In this document: piece after piece, positions 1 through 10,481 of the stretch | Layout: the number at the start of each line of letters is the position of its first letter | Numbering within the stretch: position 1 is the stretch's first letter | Assembly (NCBI GenBank): GCA_027405735.1 | Contig: JAPEHQ010000002.1 | Location: 186,001-250,000, forward strand | Length of the DNA: 64,000 nucleotides | Reading direction: 5' to 3' | From: Mucor racemosus | Lineage: Eukaryota > Mucoromycota > Mucoromycetes > Mucorales > Mucoraceae | The notes under the pieces: model-generated | What the model was told of the DNA's origin: nothing | Databases searched by the model: none | The model's input: only the letters and a program-made list of their open reading frames with translations | Translations under genes and position numbers: made by a program

Positions 1-604
1 GTATTACTTGGGGGACACAATTTAGTGATAAATCGGCTCTGAGAAGCGCTTGAAAGAATAAGGTTGCTACTATCATTACCTAGGATTCAAAGAAATAGCT
101 TTGACCATTTTTTAGCAAAAAGTTCATAAAACAATTTTCCAAAAATACAATATTTTTTATGATTTCAGCAATTTTGAGCGTGATTCAAGACGTTTATTGT
201 ATAATGGAATAGTATTTGCATAGTTTGGATTAACTATTTGGCCAAAATTTAACTTGTTTTGTATTGAAATATCGTAGGAACGCAGTGTTTGTTCTTGTAG
301 CAGCTCATATTATTTAGACTATCAATCAACCAAAGGCTACTTTTCATCGATCATAAATACCAATATTTAGCAAAGAGGTATAGAGCTAGTTGGAATAGTG
401 TATATCAAATATGGATTATGAGAAATTACGATTGATTTAACTCTTGATATTTTGATTTTATTGATTGATTGATTGATTGATTAATTAATTAATTAAAAAT
501 AATAGTGATGGTTGTATACACTTTTGGTAATATTTATATAGTAGATGTAGGAGACTTTTACAATGGCATTTAGTAGCTTAGTTAACAGGGTATTCCATAC
601 CAAA
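1..604. other. intergenic, no gene seen
   Basis: AT-rich sequence downstream of the TBC-domain gene (which ends at 605 on the minus strand). No ORF or recognisable RNA gene is visible. A short microsatellite of ATTG then AATT units lies at about 461-497. The segment probably holds the 3' untranslated region of the TBC gene near 560-604. Confidence 0.6.
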
Positions 605-2394
605 TTAATTTTTGCGATTTAGTTTTCTCTGAAGTTTGCGAGTCTTAAATAAATCTCTTTTACTATCAATATCCTCATTTGTTAACTGTGCCACATCATT
701 TTCAGGAGAAAAGACACACTAAAGAATATAATTAATTACAAGCATTTCGTTATGATGTTTCTGTAATGTTTACCTTTATAAATTGATCACAATCAATCAA
801 TCTTTTTGGCATGTTTTGAAGGATCTGAAATGTATCAATTGAATCATCCGCATTCCGGATACGCTGTTCATTCAATTTCAATATCGTTAATGCAACTTGG
901 TATAATACCTTGCAGCCTTCTCCACTATAATCATAAGAGTGAGTATATTAAAACCAATGATATATAAATGTATTTACGTACACAAAGACGCAATCCCAAA
1001 TACGTAAGACAGTTTCCACTGGCAAAATGTTTATGAAAAGGGTTAGAAACCAATGGCTTGTCAGTAAGGTGATGGAAGGTAGCTCTTCGCTCTGTTCACA
1101 TTCCCAAAAGCACTTTTTACTACCAATTTTTGCCCAAACACCGGGCATCTTTTCGTAGACCATCATCATTAGTACTGTTTGTTCAATATTCGCGCCTTCC
1201 ATGGTAGTATCAAACATATTTTGAGGAAATATATCCTGTACAATGGTAACTAACATCCAAAATGCTTCTTCTTCGTTCAAGAATAAAAGCATGAATCCCG
1301 CCAAAAAGTTCAAAGATTGACAGTATCCTATGGAGGGTGAATGGACGCTGAATGCAAGTAAAACATGGCGCAATTGTTGAATTTTTTCATTTGAATCAGG
1401 AGCCATGGTAGTAGACCCATCTTCTTTTTGAATTTCGCAAGCAAAATGCGAGTTATCGGGAAAAGTACGATGAAGGTCCTTTTGTATAGCATCTGCGTAT
1501 TCGTTTTCTGTGTCGTTTTCTGCAATTTCCAGGAATAATGAATAGCGTCCTGGATTTTCTTGTAATTTCTTGGTTGCACCACTATATTGCATCCAGACTT
1601 TAGCTCTCATGGCATGCGGAATCCCTTTTCTGACATATCGACCTACTATAATTAGAGAGAAAAAGGAGTCGCAGTGTTCATTAGCTTTTATAATAATAAA
1701 AAAGAAGGAGTAATGTATAACTTACGCTGTGAACACAAAGTTGGCCACTGCTGATCATTATTCGCAATCAATTTGCTCCAGCTTTTAGCTTGTTTTTCTT
1801 GTATCAACTTGTAGCGTTGCTCAAACTCTATTAATTTTGATGCTTTGACCCATTGGATAGGCCTTTTGAAACCATACATGTCTCTGAATAAATATATTAT
1901 TAATATGATTATATTCATATCATTAATGTTTAAAGTTGTCACCTTTCGCTTAATGCATATGTAGATGCATTAAAGCAATGATCATCTTCTCTACTATAAA
2001 AACTACTTGCAGTAGTTGCTGTATTTTCAGACATGTAAGAAGACGAAGCTGATACCATAGAAGGAGTTCTTTGTCTATTCGAATGAGTGGATGCAGAGGC
2101 TGTATCTGACATGGTGCTATTTTCAGTATAGTAAGGGGAATAAGGTCTGCACTCGTTTGCCACTACCGTGTAATTGGTTGAGTGTAGCCATAAACCAAAA
2201 TTTTCTGCGACCAAGTATTTTCCTGAAATTGCTCTCGAATGTTGTTTTGATAATAGCTTTTCATGCTCTTGCTGTTGTTCTAATTTGCTTTTGATAGATA
2301 ATTCTTGTAAGGCTTTCTGTAAGATTGCTTGTTGCTCTTTCAGCCGAGATTTTTCTGATGAATTCAAAACATAATGCATTTCATATAAGCTCAT
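605..2394 (-). CDS. TBC-domain Rab GTPase-activating protein (GRTP1/TBC1D2-like)
   Basis: Five exons join in frame to 512 aa: 2394-1943, 1883-1726, 1645-982, 924-774, 718-605, with introns of 55-80 bp and GT..AG ends. Residues 1-150 are a low-complexity, Ser/Thr-rich leader with a short Gln/Glu-rich helix. The TBC domain follows at about 205-445. It starts with the RKGIP..MRAKVW motif and keeps both catalytic fingers: Arg near residue 263 (IQKDLHRTFP) and Gln near 313 (GYCQSLNFLAG). RIWDCVFVGEG closes the core. TBC proteins of this kind speed GTP hydrolysis by Rab proteins; the target Rab cannot be read from sequence. The start ATG at 2394 was preferred because the upstream in-frame extension has a hydrophobic, intergenic character. 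It is divergent from the sorting nexin, with about 520 bp between starts. Confidence 0.92.
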
Positions 2395-2912
2395 TTTGAT
2401 TAATTGTTGTATATGAGAAGAAAACCAAAAAGAAAGAAAAACAAATATCAATGGAAATAGCAAGTATTTATATTCTAATATTCAAAGGAGGAAATCAATT
2501 TTGTATAATTCTGGTGAGTATGCAACAGACCATTGACACACAAGCAATATTTTAAGGAGATTTTGCAATATCCCCTACTAATAAGTTTATTTTTCTGGTC
2601 ATATAACTCCTTTTCGTATATAATAAACGATCTTTTAAAGTATTAATTGTTTATATTTTTGTGTAAATTGATTCTCTCAATTAATGGCAACTGTTGCTAA
2701 TTCTACAAAAATGTATAAATGAATACTACATAATTTTCTTTGAACGGTTATAAAATTAACCGCTGCTGCTGTTGTACTATATACTCTTTTTTTTTTTTAA
2801 TACGTGGTGGACATTTTGGGGGTGCTCACACACAATTTAATTGTGCATTTCGGGTGCCTCTCCAACACACAAACATACACTTTTTTTTCCCTTTTCCAAC
2901 AGACATAAAATA
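2395..2912. promoter_or_regulatory. divergent promoter region (TBC gene / sorting nexin)
   Basis: About 520 bp lie between the minus-strand TBC start and the plus-strand sorting nexin start. They include T-rich runs and pyrimidine stretches just before the ATG at 2913. Both genes must be driven from here. No specific operator is identifiable. Confidence 0.55.
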
Positions 2913-4576
2913 ATGAATATTACACTAACAGTTCCAGAAGCAGCAGCTACACCAGATACAATACAATTCAAATTGGTTTTAGAAGGAAATGTAAGTTGAT
3001 TATTAATACAAATTGCTTTTGTATCTGAAACAGTAAATCACAGTTCCAGGGCGAATTTGAAAAGGTTTTACCTACTTCGTTTCGTACTTTCCAACAAATA
3101 AGTTGGATATATCACAGATTGAAAAAAAACTTTCCTGCAATAGTACTCCCTCCATTACCCGATCAACCTATTTCTTCGCTTATTGATGACCAAGATTATG
3201 TGGAACGAAAAAGACTTCAAATCGAGCGTTTTTTCGATAAAATTATGGGTCGCTCTGAATTAACAGAAAATGCAGATTTTATCCATTTTTTATCCGCTGA
3301 TATGGTAAATGAATAATCCCTTGATTAGATAACATGAAGAATAACATGATGTATAGTCTCCTACAGAAGTTGGACCTTCAAACACTGGTGTACTGTCCTT
3401 CCTGAAATTCAATAGAGTTATTAAGCCAAATACAGATCGAGGCTTTAAATCATTCAAACCATCCGAAATTATTGATGGGAATGACCAGGACGTATTTCAT
3501 AAACACCAAATATATATTCTGTTACAAGAATCTTATTATGGCTTTATAGCAGAATCTTTAAATCAGCTTATTCAGACAAGAGAAGGATTAGGAGATGTAA
3601 TGACACATATGGGCGATTTGATTATTGAAACAACTCAAAGCAAATACAGACTTGGATTAGGTTTGAAATTAGATTCAAGGGATTCACAAAGAAACCTAGA
3701 CAGAAAAATGCAAATGATGGGTTTATTAATGGACGAATTGGGCTTTGTGTTTACAAGACAAGGAAAAGAAGAATCTATGAAGTTTGGTGATGTGATGATT
3801 GAGTATAAAAACTCACTTGATCCATTAAAAGTTATTTTCAACTCAAGGACGGTCAAACTAATGGACTACGTTGATCAATTAAAGTTTCGAAATAAGAAAC
3901 GGGACAGATCAGATAAACTGAAATTACGATTAGGCATTAATCATCCAGAAGTACGAGAAGTTATTGCGGAGGAAATAGAGGTACATTATTATTCAAAAAA
4001 TCTCACATCATCTGCATATTTACAAACAGAGAATAGGCATCCGAAGAGCTAGAAAAGAACAAGAAGGATTTCGATGAGTATCAAGAAAAGGTGAAAAAAG
4101 AAATCAAGGTCTTTGAACAGCAAAAAAGCAAAGGTTTAAAAAAATCAATCAAAGATTATGTTGACCTTAGTATTCGTTATGAAAAACTAAAATTGCATAA
4201 TTTGGAAAAAACATTACAAGATATGCAACAACCTATTGTCAAAATACCATTCAATTATTCAATTTCGCCTTCTCAATCTGTTTTTGAGTCTTCTTCTTCT
4301 TCTGTAGCATCATCATCACAAAATGCACGACAGCAAAAAAAGAAAAGACAACAACAACAAACACAACAATTCAAACATAAGGATTTGAAAAAGCATTTGA
4401 AGTCTTCTGCTTCATTACCTACTGCTCGAAATACAGACAATAATCAGGAGAATAGCTGTAATGCAGAATCTATAGCGGTGGCGAGTAATAACATCACAAG
4501 AGACGATTTGAGCAAGATATCCTTGTCTGCTTCATATGATGACCGACTCTCTGCCAAAAACTGGATGGCAGAATAA
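2913..4576 (+). CDS. PX-domain sorting nexin with BAR-like helical region
   Basis: Four exons (2913-2990, 3044-3304, 3357-3980, 4037-4576) give 500 aa. The second acceptor could instead be at 3049/3050, which removes two residues. Residues 1-113 form a PX domain. The characteristic FPAIVLPPLP loop is followed by YVERKRLQIERFFDKI, which resembles other PX proteins that bind phosphatidylinositol 3-phosphate. The rest (about 150-390) is helical and charged, as in the BAR region of sorting nexins of the SNX4/SNX5/Atg20 type. The C-terminus is a Ser- and Gln-rich low-complexity tail. Sorting nexins bend endosomal membranes and recycle cargo. The exact subfamily is not settled. Confidence 0.85.
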
Positions 4577-4896
4577 TACTCTATTTGTTATACCCCCCTT
4601 CCTATTACCTTTTAATAATAATATAATAATTTTTATGTCTAGTAAATATCAACAAATCATTTAATACATTTCTATGTTATGTACTATTAACGTTATGCGA
4701 AAATCTTGTGAATTTTTTTTCTGTACATCTGATATGCAATACTTGAACTGTAGGCCTAAAATATACATACTAAAATGACAACCAATTTAATAAAAACAGA
4801 CTTCATAAATAAAAAAATTAAAATTGTATTTATTTTTTTTGCATATTATTTATGATAAATCTCATTTCAATCCCATTTTGAACAACCTGACATTCA

Positions 4897-4961
4897 TGAA
4901 ATGTCAAAGCGGTCAGTAAACATAATCTTGCCAAAGGATTACACTTTTTATTAACGATACT
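4897..4961 (-). repeat. short core element, copy 3 (reverse orientation)
   Basis: Read on the minus strand, this matches the core at 5146-5206, with shared blocks TTAATAAAAAG, GGCAAGATTAT and TTTGACATTTCA. It lies about 180 bp upstream of that copy in opposite orientation. Its flanks form only a short inverted repeat (TGACAT on both sides). Confidence 0.7.
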
Positions 4962-5119
4962 GTTATGTCAATATCATATCCTAGGTCGCACATTCAAGGT
5001 CGCAGTCAATATTCGGTATTATAGTAAATCAACAGGTGTACACGTTGATTCACATGCGTCTTAGTAAATTGGTGTAATGTTCTTAGATAGTAATTCTGTG
5101 TAATAGTTATAATGAAAAG

Positions 5120-5232
5120 TATATAAATACATCCTCTGGATGTATTGTTAATAAAAAGGGTAATATTTTGGCAAGATTATTTCTTAAGACCGTTTTGACA
5201 TTTCAGATACATCCAGAGGATGTATTTATATA
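5120..5232. repeat. 26-bp perfect inverted repeat enclosing the short core element
   Basis: Positions 5120-5145 and 5207-5232 are perfect reverse complements (26/26), with a 61-nt loop (5146-5206) made of the conserved core. Each arm also contains the internal palindrome TACATCC-TCT-GGATGTA, so the structure is a nested hairpin. The same core occurs at about 40063-40124 and, reversed, at 4897-4961, each with different flanking sequence. It could be a small hairpin-type mobile element or a structured RNA. Confidence 0.8.
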
Positions 5233-6475
5233 TTGACACAACATATTGACCTAAAATTGACCTAGAATTGATTGCAAAACTTAAACCTGTTAATAAACTA
5301 TTGTATTTTTTATACTCACAAGATAGATCCTGTTGAAGGCTACTCTGTATTTTTTATTTTAGCAAAAAATATTGATTTTTGGTTGAGAAAACCAAAATCA
5401 TAGTTTGCAGCCTATGCCAACTGAGTTCCAAAATTCATTTGTAAAAACTGACCGAAAAATGATTCAAAAAATAAAATCGTTTAATAGCTTATGAACTGCA
5501 AGGGAAGTCGACCTAGCATATTAAATAGTTTTTGTAGAGTTTCAAATTCTGCATTTATTTAAATAAAAGTTAGTCAAATGCTTCACATTAAATTTTGAGT
5601 AAAATGTGATTGAAATTTTGAGGATTTTTTAGAGATACACGTCGCTTTTTATAAGCATATTGCAAATAAAAGTAATGCAAATAATGCGCAAAGCAATTAT
5701 CTATCGATCGAGCTATTGATGAACCTTTTAGCTACATTTTTCGTAGAGAAAACGAGATTTTTATCAATTTTTTTTTCATATTCAGAATTTGGGACGAGGG
5801 TATACCCATCAAAATTGGAAGGTATTTCTTTTGTACATATTTTTGAGAATATCTCCACGAAAAATCAATATTTCGAGAAGAACTAAATTGGGTCCGGTAG
5901 AACTCATCGAGGTTAATGACATGAATGTTAAAAAACTGCTTCTCACTTTAACAAATACTTTAAAATCTACTACAAAAATGCCAAAAAAAATGAAAAAAAT
6001 ATAAAAGTGTTCAGAATTTTTTCATACTAAAATATGTTATAGAGTGCTTTAAAACAAGTAAGTTTTATTATTAAAAAAGGTTAGCATAGCTTAATTTTTC
6101 GTAGAGATATGAAGCCTCAAAGTTTTCAATTCTAAGCAGCGAAACATCTGTAAAAATCTGAAACATTAACACTAAAAAAATTATTCCTCCTGTTACAGAT
6201 AGGATATTTTCGAAAACGCGTTTTTGGATTAAACTTGAACATCTCAGGTACAACGGCATATAATTTTAATGTGCTGTTATTTAGTATAAAAAAAAGTTAC
6301 ATGGGGATAAAAAATCGAACCCAGTTTTTAAGGAAAAAGTAGTGAATTTTACGCGTTTTTGAGTCTTTTGTGCAATATAAAGTAAGTTTAGGAGCAGATA
6401 GCGTAATATGATTAATTAATAATGTATTTAGCAGTGTCTAAGGTATATCCTAAAAAGTGTTTAGCATGGGGCCAG
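5232..6475 (+). repeat. dispersed repeat family A, copy 1
   Basis: This element of about 1.2 kb has no long ORF. It is shared with about 24055-25560 (-), 36246-37745 (-) and 61575-62720 (+). Landmarks are a CGAAAAATCAATATTT motif in both orientations, ATCTATCGAT, and a block ending in CGCGTTTTTGAGTCTTT. Boundaries are estimated by eye. The copies are diverged, so this is an old family. Confidence 0.75.
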
Positions 6476-6477
6476 TT

Positions 6478-6479
<2 letters not shown>

Positions 6480-6510
<31 letters not shown>
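6480..6510. repeat. 31-base poly-A run
   Basis: An uninterrupted run of 31 A, followed by GGGCAGG, directly downstream of repeat family A copy 1. Other copies do not show it. Confidence 0.95.
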
Positions 6511-6515
<5 letters not shown>

Positions 6516-6942
6516 GGTTAATTGTTCAAGAAGCTTTGTACAAAATAGGGAATAATGACAGACTTGAATTTGAGCAACCAAAATCTATTCGTGCAAGCTG
6601 TATCTGGGATATTGGTGAATGTTCCAATTTGAAGTCATATTGGTTTACCAGAAATATAAATATAGGATGCATGACTTAACTTATGCAAAGAAATATTTAT
6701 TAGCGTTTCGGTAGTAGCTTTTTTGAAAACATAAGTTAGAGCTAGTTGAGAGCTACACTGTATTTCAAAGTTTATTTTCTTTCTTTAATTTGGTTTTATT
6801 TTGTTGGGAAAAAAAGGTAAGAAACGGGAAAAATTAACTATAATCCCAAAATTAATAAAGATACATTTTTTAATATGCGGAAAATTTTGGAAGGAGACTG
6901 TATGTATAGAGTGAATGAGATTATGCATAATAGTACAAATGT

Positions 6943-8481
6943 TTATGCTTGCTTTTGAGTGATAGCAATCATAGCTGCCAAAGCAGCACCAATACCATTA
7001 CCATCACGGGTGATACCAATATTGATATGATCGACACGCTCACCATAGATACCCTTCAAAGCATCATTGACACGTCTAGGGAAGTTGGGGAAATGTTCAT
7101 AGACTGCACCTTCCATACCTATCACACAAATTCAATAAATAAACTTTCCTTAAATAACTTATAAAACCTTTCAACTACTTACTGATAGTTAAACCTTCTT
7201 CAAGAGCATTTCTCATGTCGATGATAGCACTCATGGCAGCAGCAACTAAACGTGCAGCTCGTTGAGAAACAAGTTCACAAATAGTTCTAACGATTTGACG
7301 GTCAGAGAGAGTGGTTGAGGGCAAATTCATAATAGATTCTAAGATATGTTTGGTAGCTTCTAAATCAGGAGTATCATCAGAGCCAATTGCACTCATGTAA
7401 GAGGCTTCAAAGAGGTAAGGAGTGTTCAACTCGGGTGTATATTGACCATCAAAAAGAAGGCGGCGATCAAGGAAATCAACCATGATAATACGGGCAATTT
7501 CACCCAAGTAAAGACCTGAAACCATCTTTTCAAAAACGTGAACACCGGGATTGACGGATTGACGGTTAACACGGTTATCATAGAAAGTACGAGGCAAGAG
7601 ACCAGGATTCTTGTCACCGAAAGATCCCCATTCAGTATTAATAATCATATCGCCATCAGCATTGGGAGGTAATTCCTTCTTGTTCTTGACAATGGCCTCA
7701 ACCTTTTCCCAATAAGCAGCGTTAGTACCAGTACTGATAGTACAAGCAACCAAGGTATCCAAACTACGGTAACTGTGAGCCAAAAGACAACCAACAGCAC
7801 CATTAATAACAGCCTCAACATTAATGTTGATATGACGACGTCTGAAACCAATCTGTAAAAGCTCAGCGATGTTCTTACCGTCAGCACCAGTGATTTCAAA
7901 GTCCTTTGTCCATTGAATAACAACCGCCTTGTTCAAAGCATGTTGTTCAAGAGGGAAAGACAAGACAAAACCGAGACTCAAAGCTTGTCTAAGTTCATAT
8001 TTACCGACAAAAGACAAAAAGTTATCGACACTTTCAACCAAGAAATCAATCATGGAATTAATGGAGCCCTTCTTGAGATGTTCACTAATGACAAACTTTT
8101 GTTGACGGGTGCTAATACGACCTTGACCATGCAAAGTGACAAGATAGATACGAATGTTGGAACCTAATAGTTACACATATTACGTCAATTAGCACACTAT
8201 AGCAGTAATTCGCAATTTCATCTCTTACCACTCAATTCTAAACCGAGATATTCACCAGTTTCTTGACCGGTAGGATGTTTGAAAATCCAAGAAGGCAACA
8301 TGGCCATGTTGGATTCATCAGATTTCAAACCGATATCCATTTCGCGACGCAAATCATCACGGAATTGCTTTAATTCTTCGGTAGATAGCTTGAAATGATG
8401 TCTTAATTCTTCAATGGCTTCGATTTGGGCATCGGTACCAGTTGTGGGACCAGATGAAAAAGATCTGCGAGGTTGAGACAT
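6943..8481 (-). CDS. hexokinase-family protein lacking the catalytic aspartate
   Basis: Three exons (8481-8229, 8163-7183, 7118-6943) give 469 aa, the normal length of a fungal hexokinase. The fold motifs are present: LSFP and WTKDF of the sugar site, STGTNAAY, INTEWGSFGD, NPG..FEKM and DGNGIGAAL of the nucleotide site. Two key places differ. Where active hexokinases have ND with the catalytic Asp, this protein reads INGAVG, with Gly at residue 206 (codon 7799-7801). The phosphate-1 loop, normally LDLGGTN, reads LELSGSN at 81-87. Sugar-contacting Ser, Asn and Glu residues are kept, so it may still bind hexose. By analogy with the non-catalytic hexokinase-like proteins of Aspergillus (HxkC/XprF) and Arabidopsis (HKL1), a regulatory role is likely. 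That is inference. Confidence 0.93.
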
Positions 8482-9095
8482 GTTGTATTAATCCTTTTTT
8501 TTTTTTTAGATAAATAAAAAAAAAAGATAAAAAGAAGAAAAAGCAGAGAAACGAAACGAGGCGTATTTATTATAAAAATAAATGGGTTAGTAATAAATTT
8601 CCAACATCCTCCGAATGGATTTTCTTAAGAAAACACGGGTTTTATTTAGCCAATTATTATGCTTTGGTAGAGAAATACCGCTAAAGACATTCTCGAAAAA
8701 AAGTTTTCTATCATCCATAAAAAGACACTATCTAGAGATATCCCTGATTAGCAACGGTTTAGTCACTCAAATAGGGTCGCTTAAAGGTAACTTTTTTTTC
8801 CCTCTGCGTAACAGTGGATTCATTAAATGATAATGTACCACTACCTATGCATACATTCTGAAGGTTTCAATTTCCTTTCTTTAATGCATTTCAAAATATT
8901 TTTACCGCATTTTACCGTTCAAATTTTTCTTACACATACGCGAATATATATATATTTGAGAGTTTATTGATTTCATTCGAATTAAAACGAGATATAGAAT
9001 AATGATTATAACAAACACAGAATAAAAAAAAAAAAAAGAATGGTTTATATGGAATCACAGCAAATGAAAACAAAAAAAGTTCAAGCAGAAAATGT
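8482..9095. other. intergenic: hexokinase-like promoter and Osh gene 3' region
   Basis: Both flanking genes are on the minus strand. Purine-rich A/AG tracts at 8490-8560 (pyrimidine-rich on the coding strand) sit just upstream of the hexokinase-like start. A/T runs near 9025 probably belong to the 3' end of the Osh gene. A 71-codon plus-strand ORF at 8615-8830 has no support as a gene. Confidence 0.5.
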
Positions 9096-10481
9096 CTACA
9101 AATCACCTTTATAAACCCAATTACCGTTGGTGGCAGGTGCGTATTTACTCTTTACAGTAGATGTTAACATACGTTGGAGTGTAATAACGGTAGGCTCATC
9201 ATCTTCCCATTTGAAATATGTGGGTTGCCATTCTTCTCCAGCTTCTTGGCGTGCAGCTCTTTCTTCTCTCTTCTGTGTCTCAATCTTATTCTTTTCGATA
9301 CCAGCCAAGTTTGTATCATTAGCGCGAATGGCATCTGATACCTTTTGCCAAATCTTACGACTTTCCATTTCACCTTGTTCTTCAGTATCTTTAACATGCA
9401 TAGGAGCAGGTGTCAATGCAGTGACATCCAAGAAAGGTTCAGATGTCTTTGATCCATATTTAGTAATTGTAGATTTACCACTCCATTGGCCTTCCATCTT
9501 ACAAACATATTCCTTTGAACTACCTCCATTACGACGAAGATAACATTTAAAGTGATTTCTTTCACCGGAAATCCAACCACGTGAGGTATATTCAATAGAA
9601 CAGTATAAACCAGATGATGATTGAATGTGAGATGTTCCAGTTAATTCGACGTAAGGGGCTAAAAACAAAATAAACAAATTTAATGCAATTGCAAAAGATA
9701 AATAAAAATAAAAATACGCTACCAGCATACCAAATACCATTGACGGTAATAGAAGGACATGTATACAAGTAACTTTCATTACTACGGTCCTTTAAAGTCA
9801 CTACACTTTGACCAACTTGATCAACGATTAAAGAAGTACCCGAGAAACGAGTCTTTTGACCAGTATGACCATTCAATGTTAAACCATGCTTCTCATTCTT
9901 GATGTGGAATCCGGTCACAGGGGGATGATGAGATACTTGTTCAACAAGAACATCAGTTTCACCAGATCCTTGCAAATCGCCCCATTGCATCTTGAATTGT
10001 TCACCTAAAACAGGATTATAAGGCTTCTTTTCCCATTCACCCTTGGGAACACGACGAGAGTAAGAGGCATTTAAAGAAGAAATAAACCACTTTACGAATG
10101 CAATCATACGTTCAATCTCATCATCAGATTTGGTGATATCTGTAAAGAGGTCCGGTTGTTGTGTCCAATATTCACTAAAAAAATATTCACGGGTTAGAAT
10201 GTTGAGAATATGAATTTTTGTACCCAAAACATGTTGTATTGATCGCTATGCCTCAATTTCTCTTATTTATCGTCCACATGAGTACCCCACTTGTTTTTTA
10301 TGTATTTTACTTACGAGTATTCGATTAAAGATACAGGAGCAAGGAGGAAAGCAGGACAAGTTAATGAAGAAAGATCACCAGAAAAGGAAGCCAAAGACTT
10401 CAAGAATTGGTGAAAGGCACCCTTTTGTTCAGTGGGAATTTTATCAACGTTATTAACTTCGTCGTTATCAGGAGCAGACAT
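9096..10481 (-). CDS. oxysterol-binding protein, short Osh4/Kes1-like form
   Basis: Three exons (10481-10315, 10174-9723, 9658-9096) give 393 aa. The OSBP family signature EQVSHHPP lies near residues 131-138. Around it are PYNPVLGE (lid and phosphoinositide region) and the C-terminal Trp/Lys-rich segment typical of the ORD domain. No PH domain, ankyrin repeat or FFAT motif precedes the ORD, so it is a short, lipid-exchange-only protein like yeast Kes1/Osh4. That yeast protein swaps sterol for PI4P between the ER and the Golgi or plasma membrane. The first exon (MSAPDNDEV..) is short and the start is supported by in-frame splicing at 10314. Confidence 0.92.

Larger units (their letters stand above)
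4577..6942. other. convergent intergenic region filled with repeats
   Basis: The region lies between the 3' ends of the sorting nexin (+) and the hexokinase-like gene (-). It holds two copies of a ~60-nt core element (about 4897-4961 and 5146-5206), one copy of the 1.2-1.5 kb dispersed repeat (about 5232-6475) and a 31-base poly-A run at 6480-6510. No gene is seen. Confidence 0.7.

Noticed and set aside
5789..6004. ORFs inside family A repeats (also 24360-24771, 36716-36970)
   Set aside because: They occur at the same place in several copies but with different frames and stops, so they are not maintained coding regions.
8615..8830. 71-codon plus-strand ORF in the hexokinase-like promoter
   Set aside because: Composition of intergenic DNA, no motif, overlaps the expected promoter.
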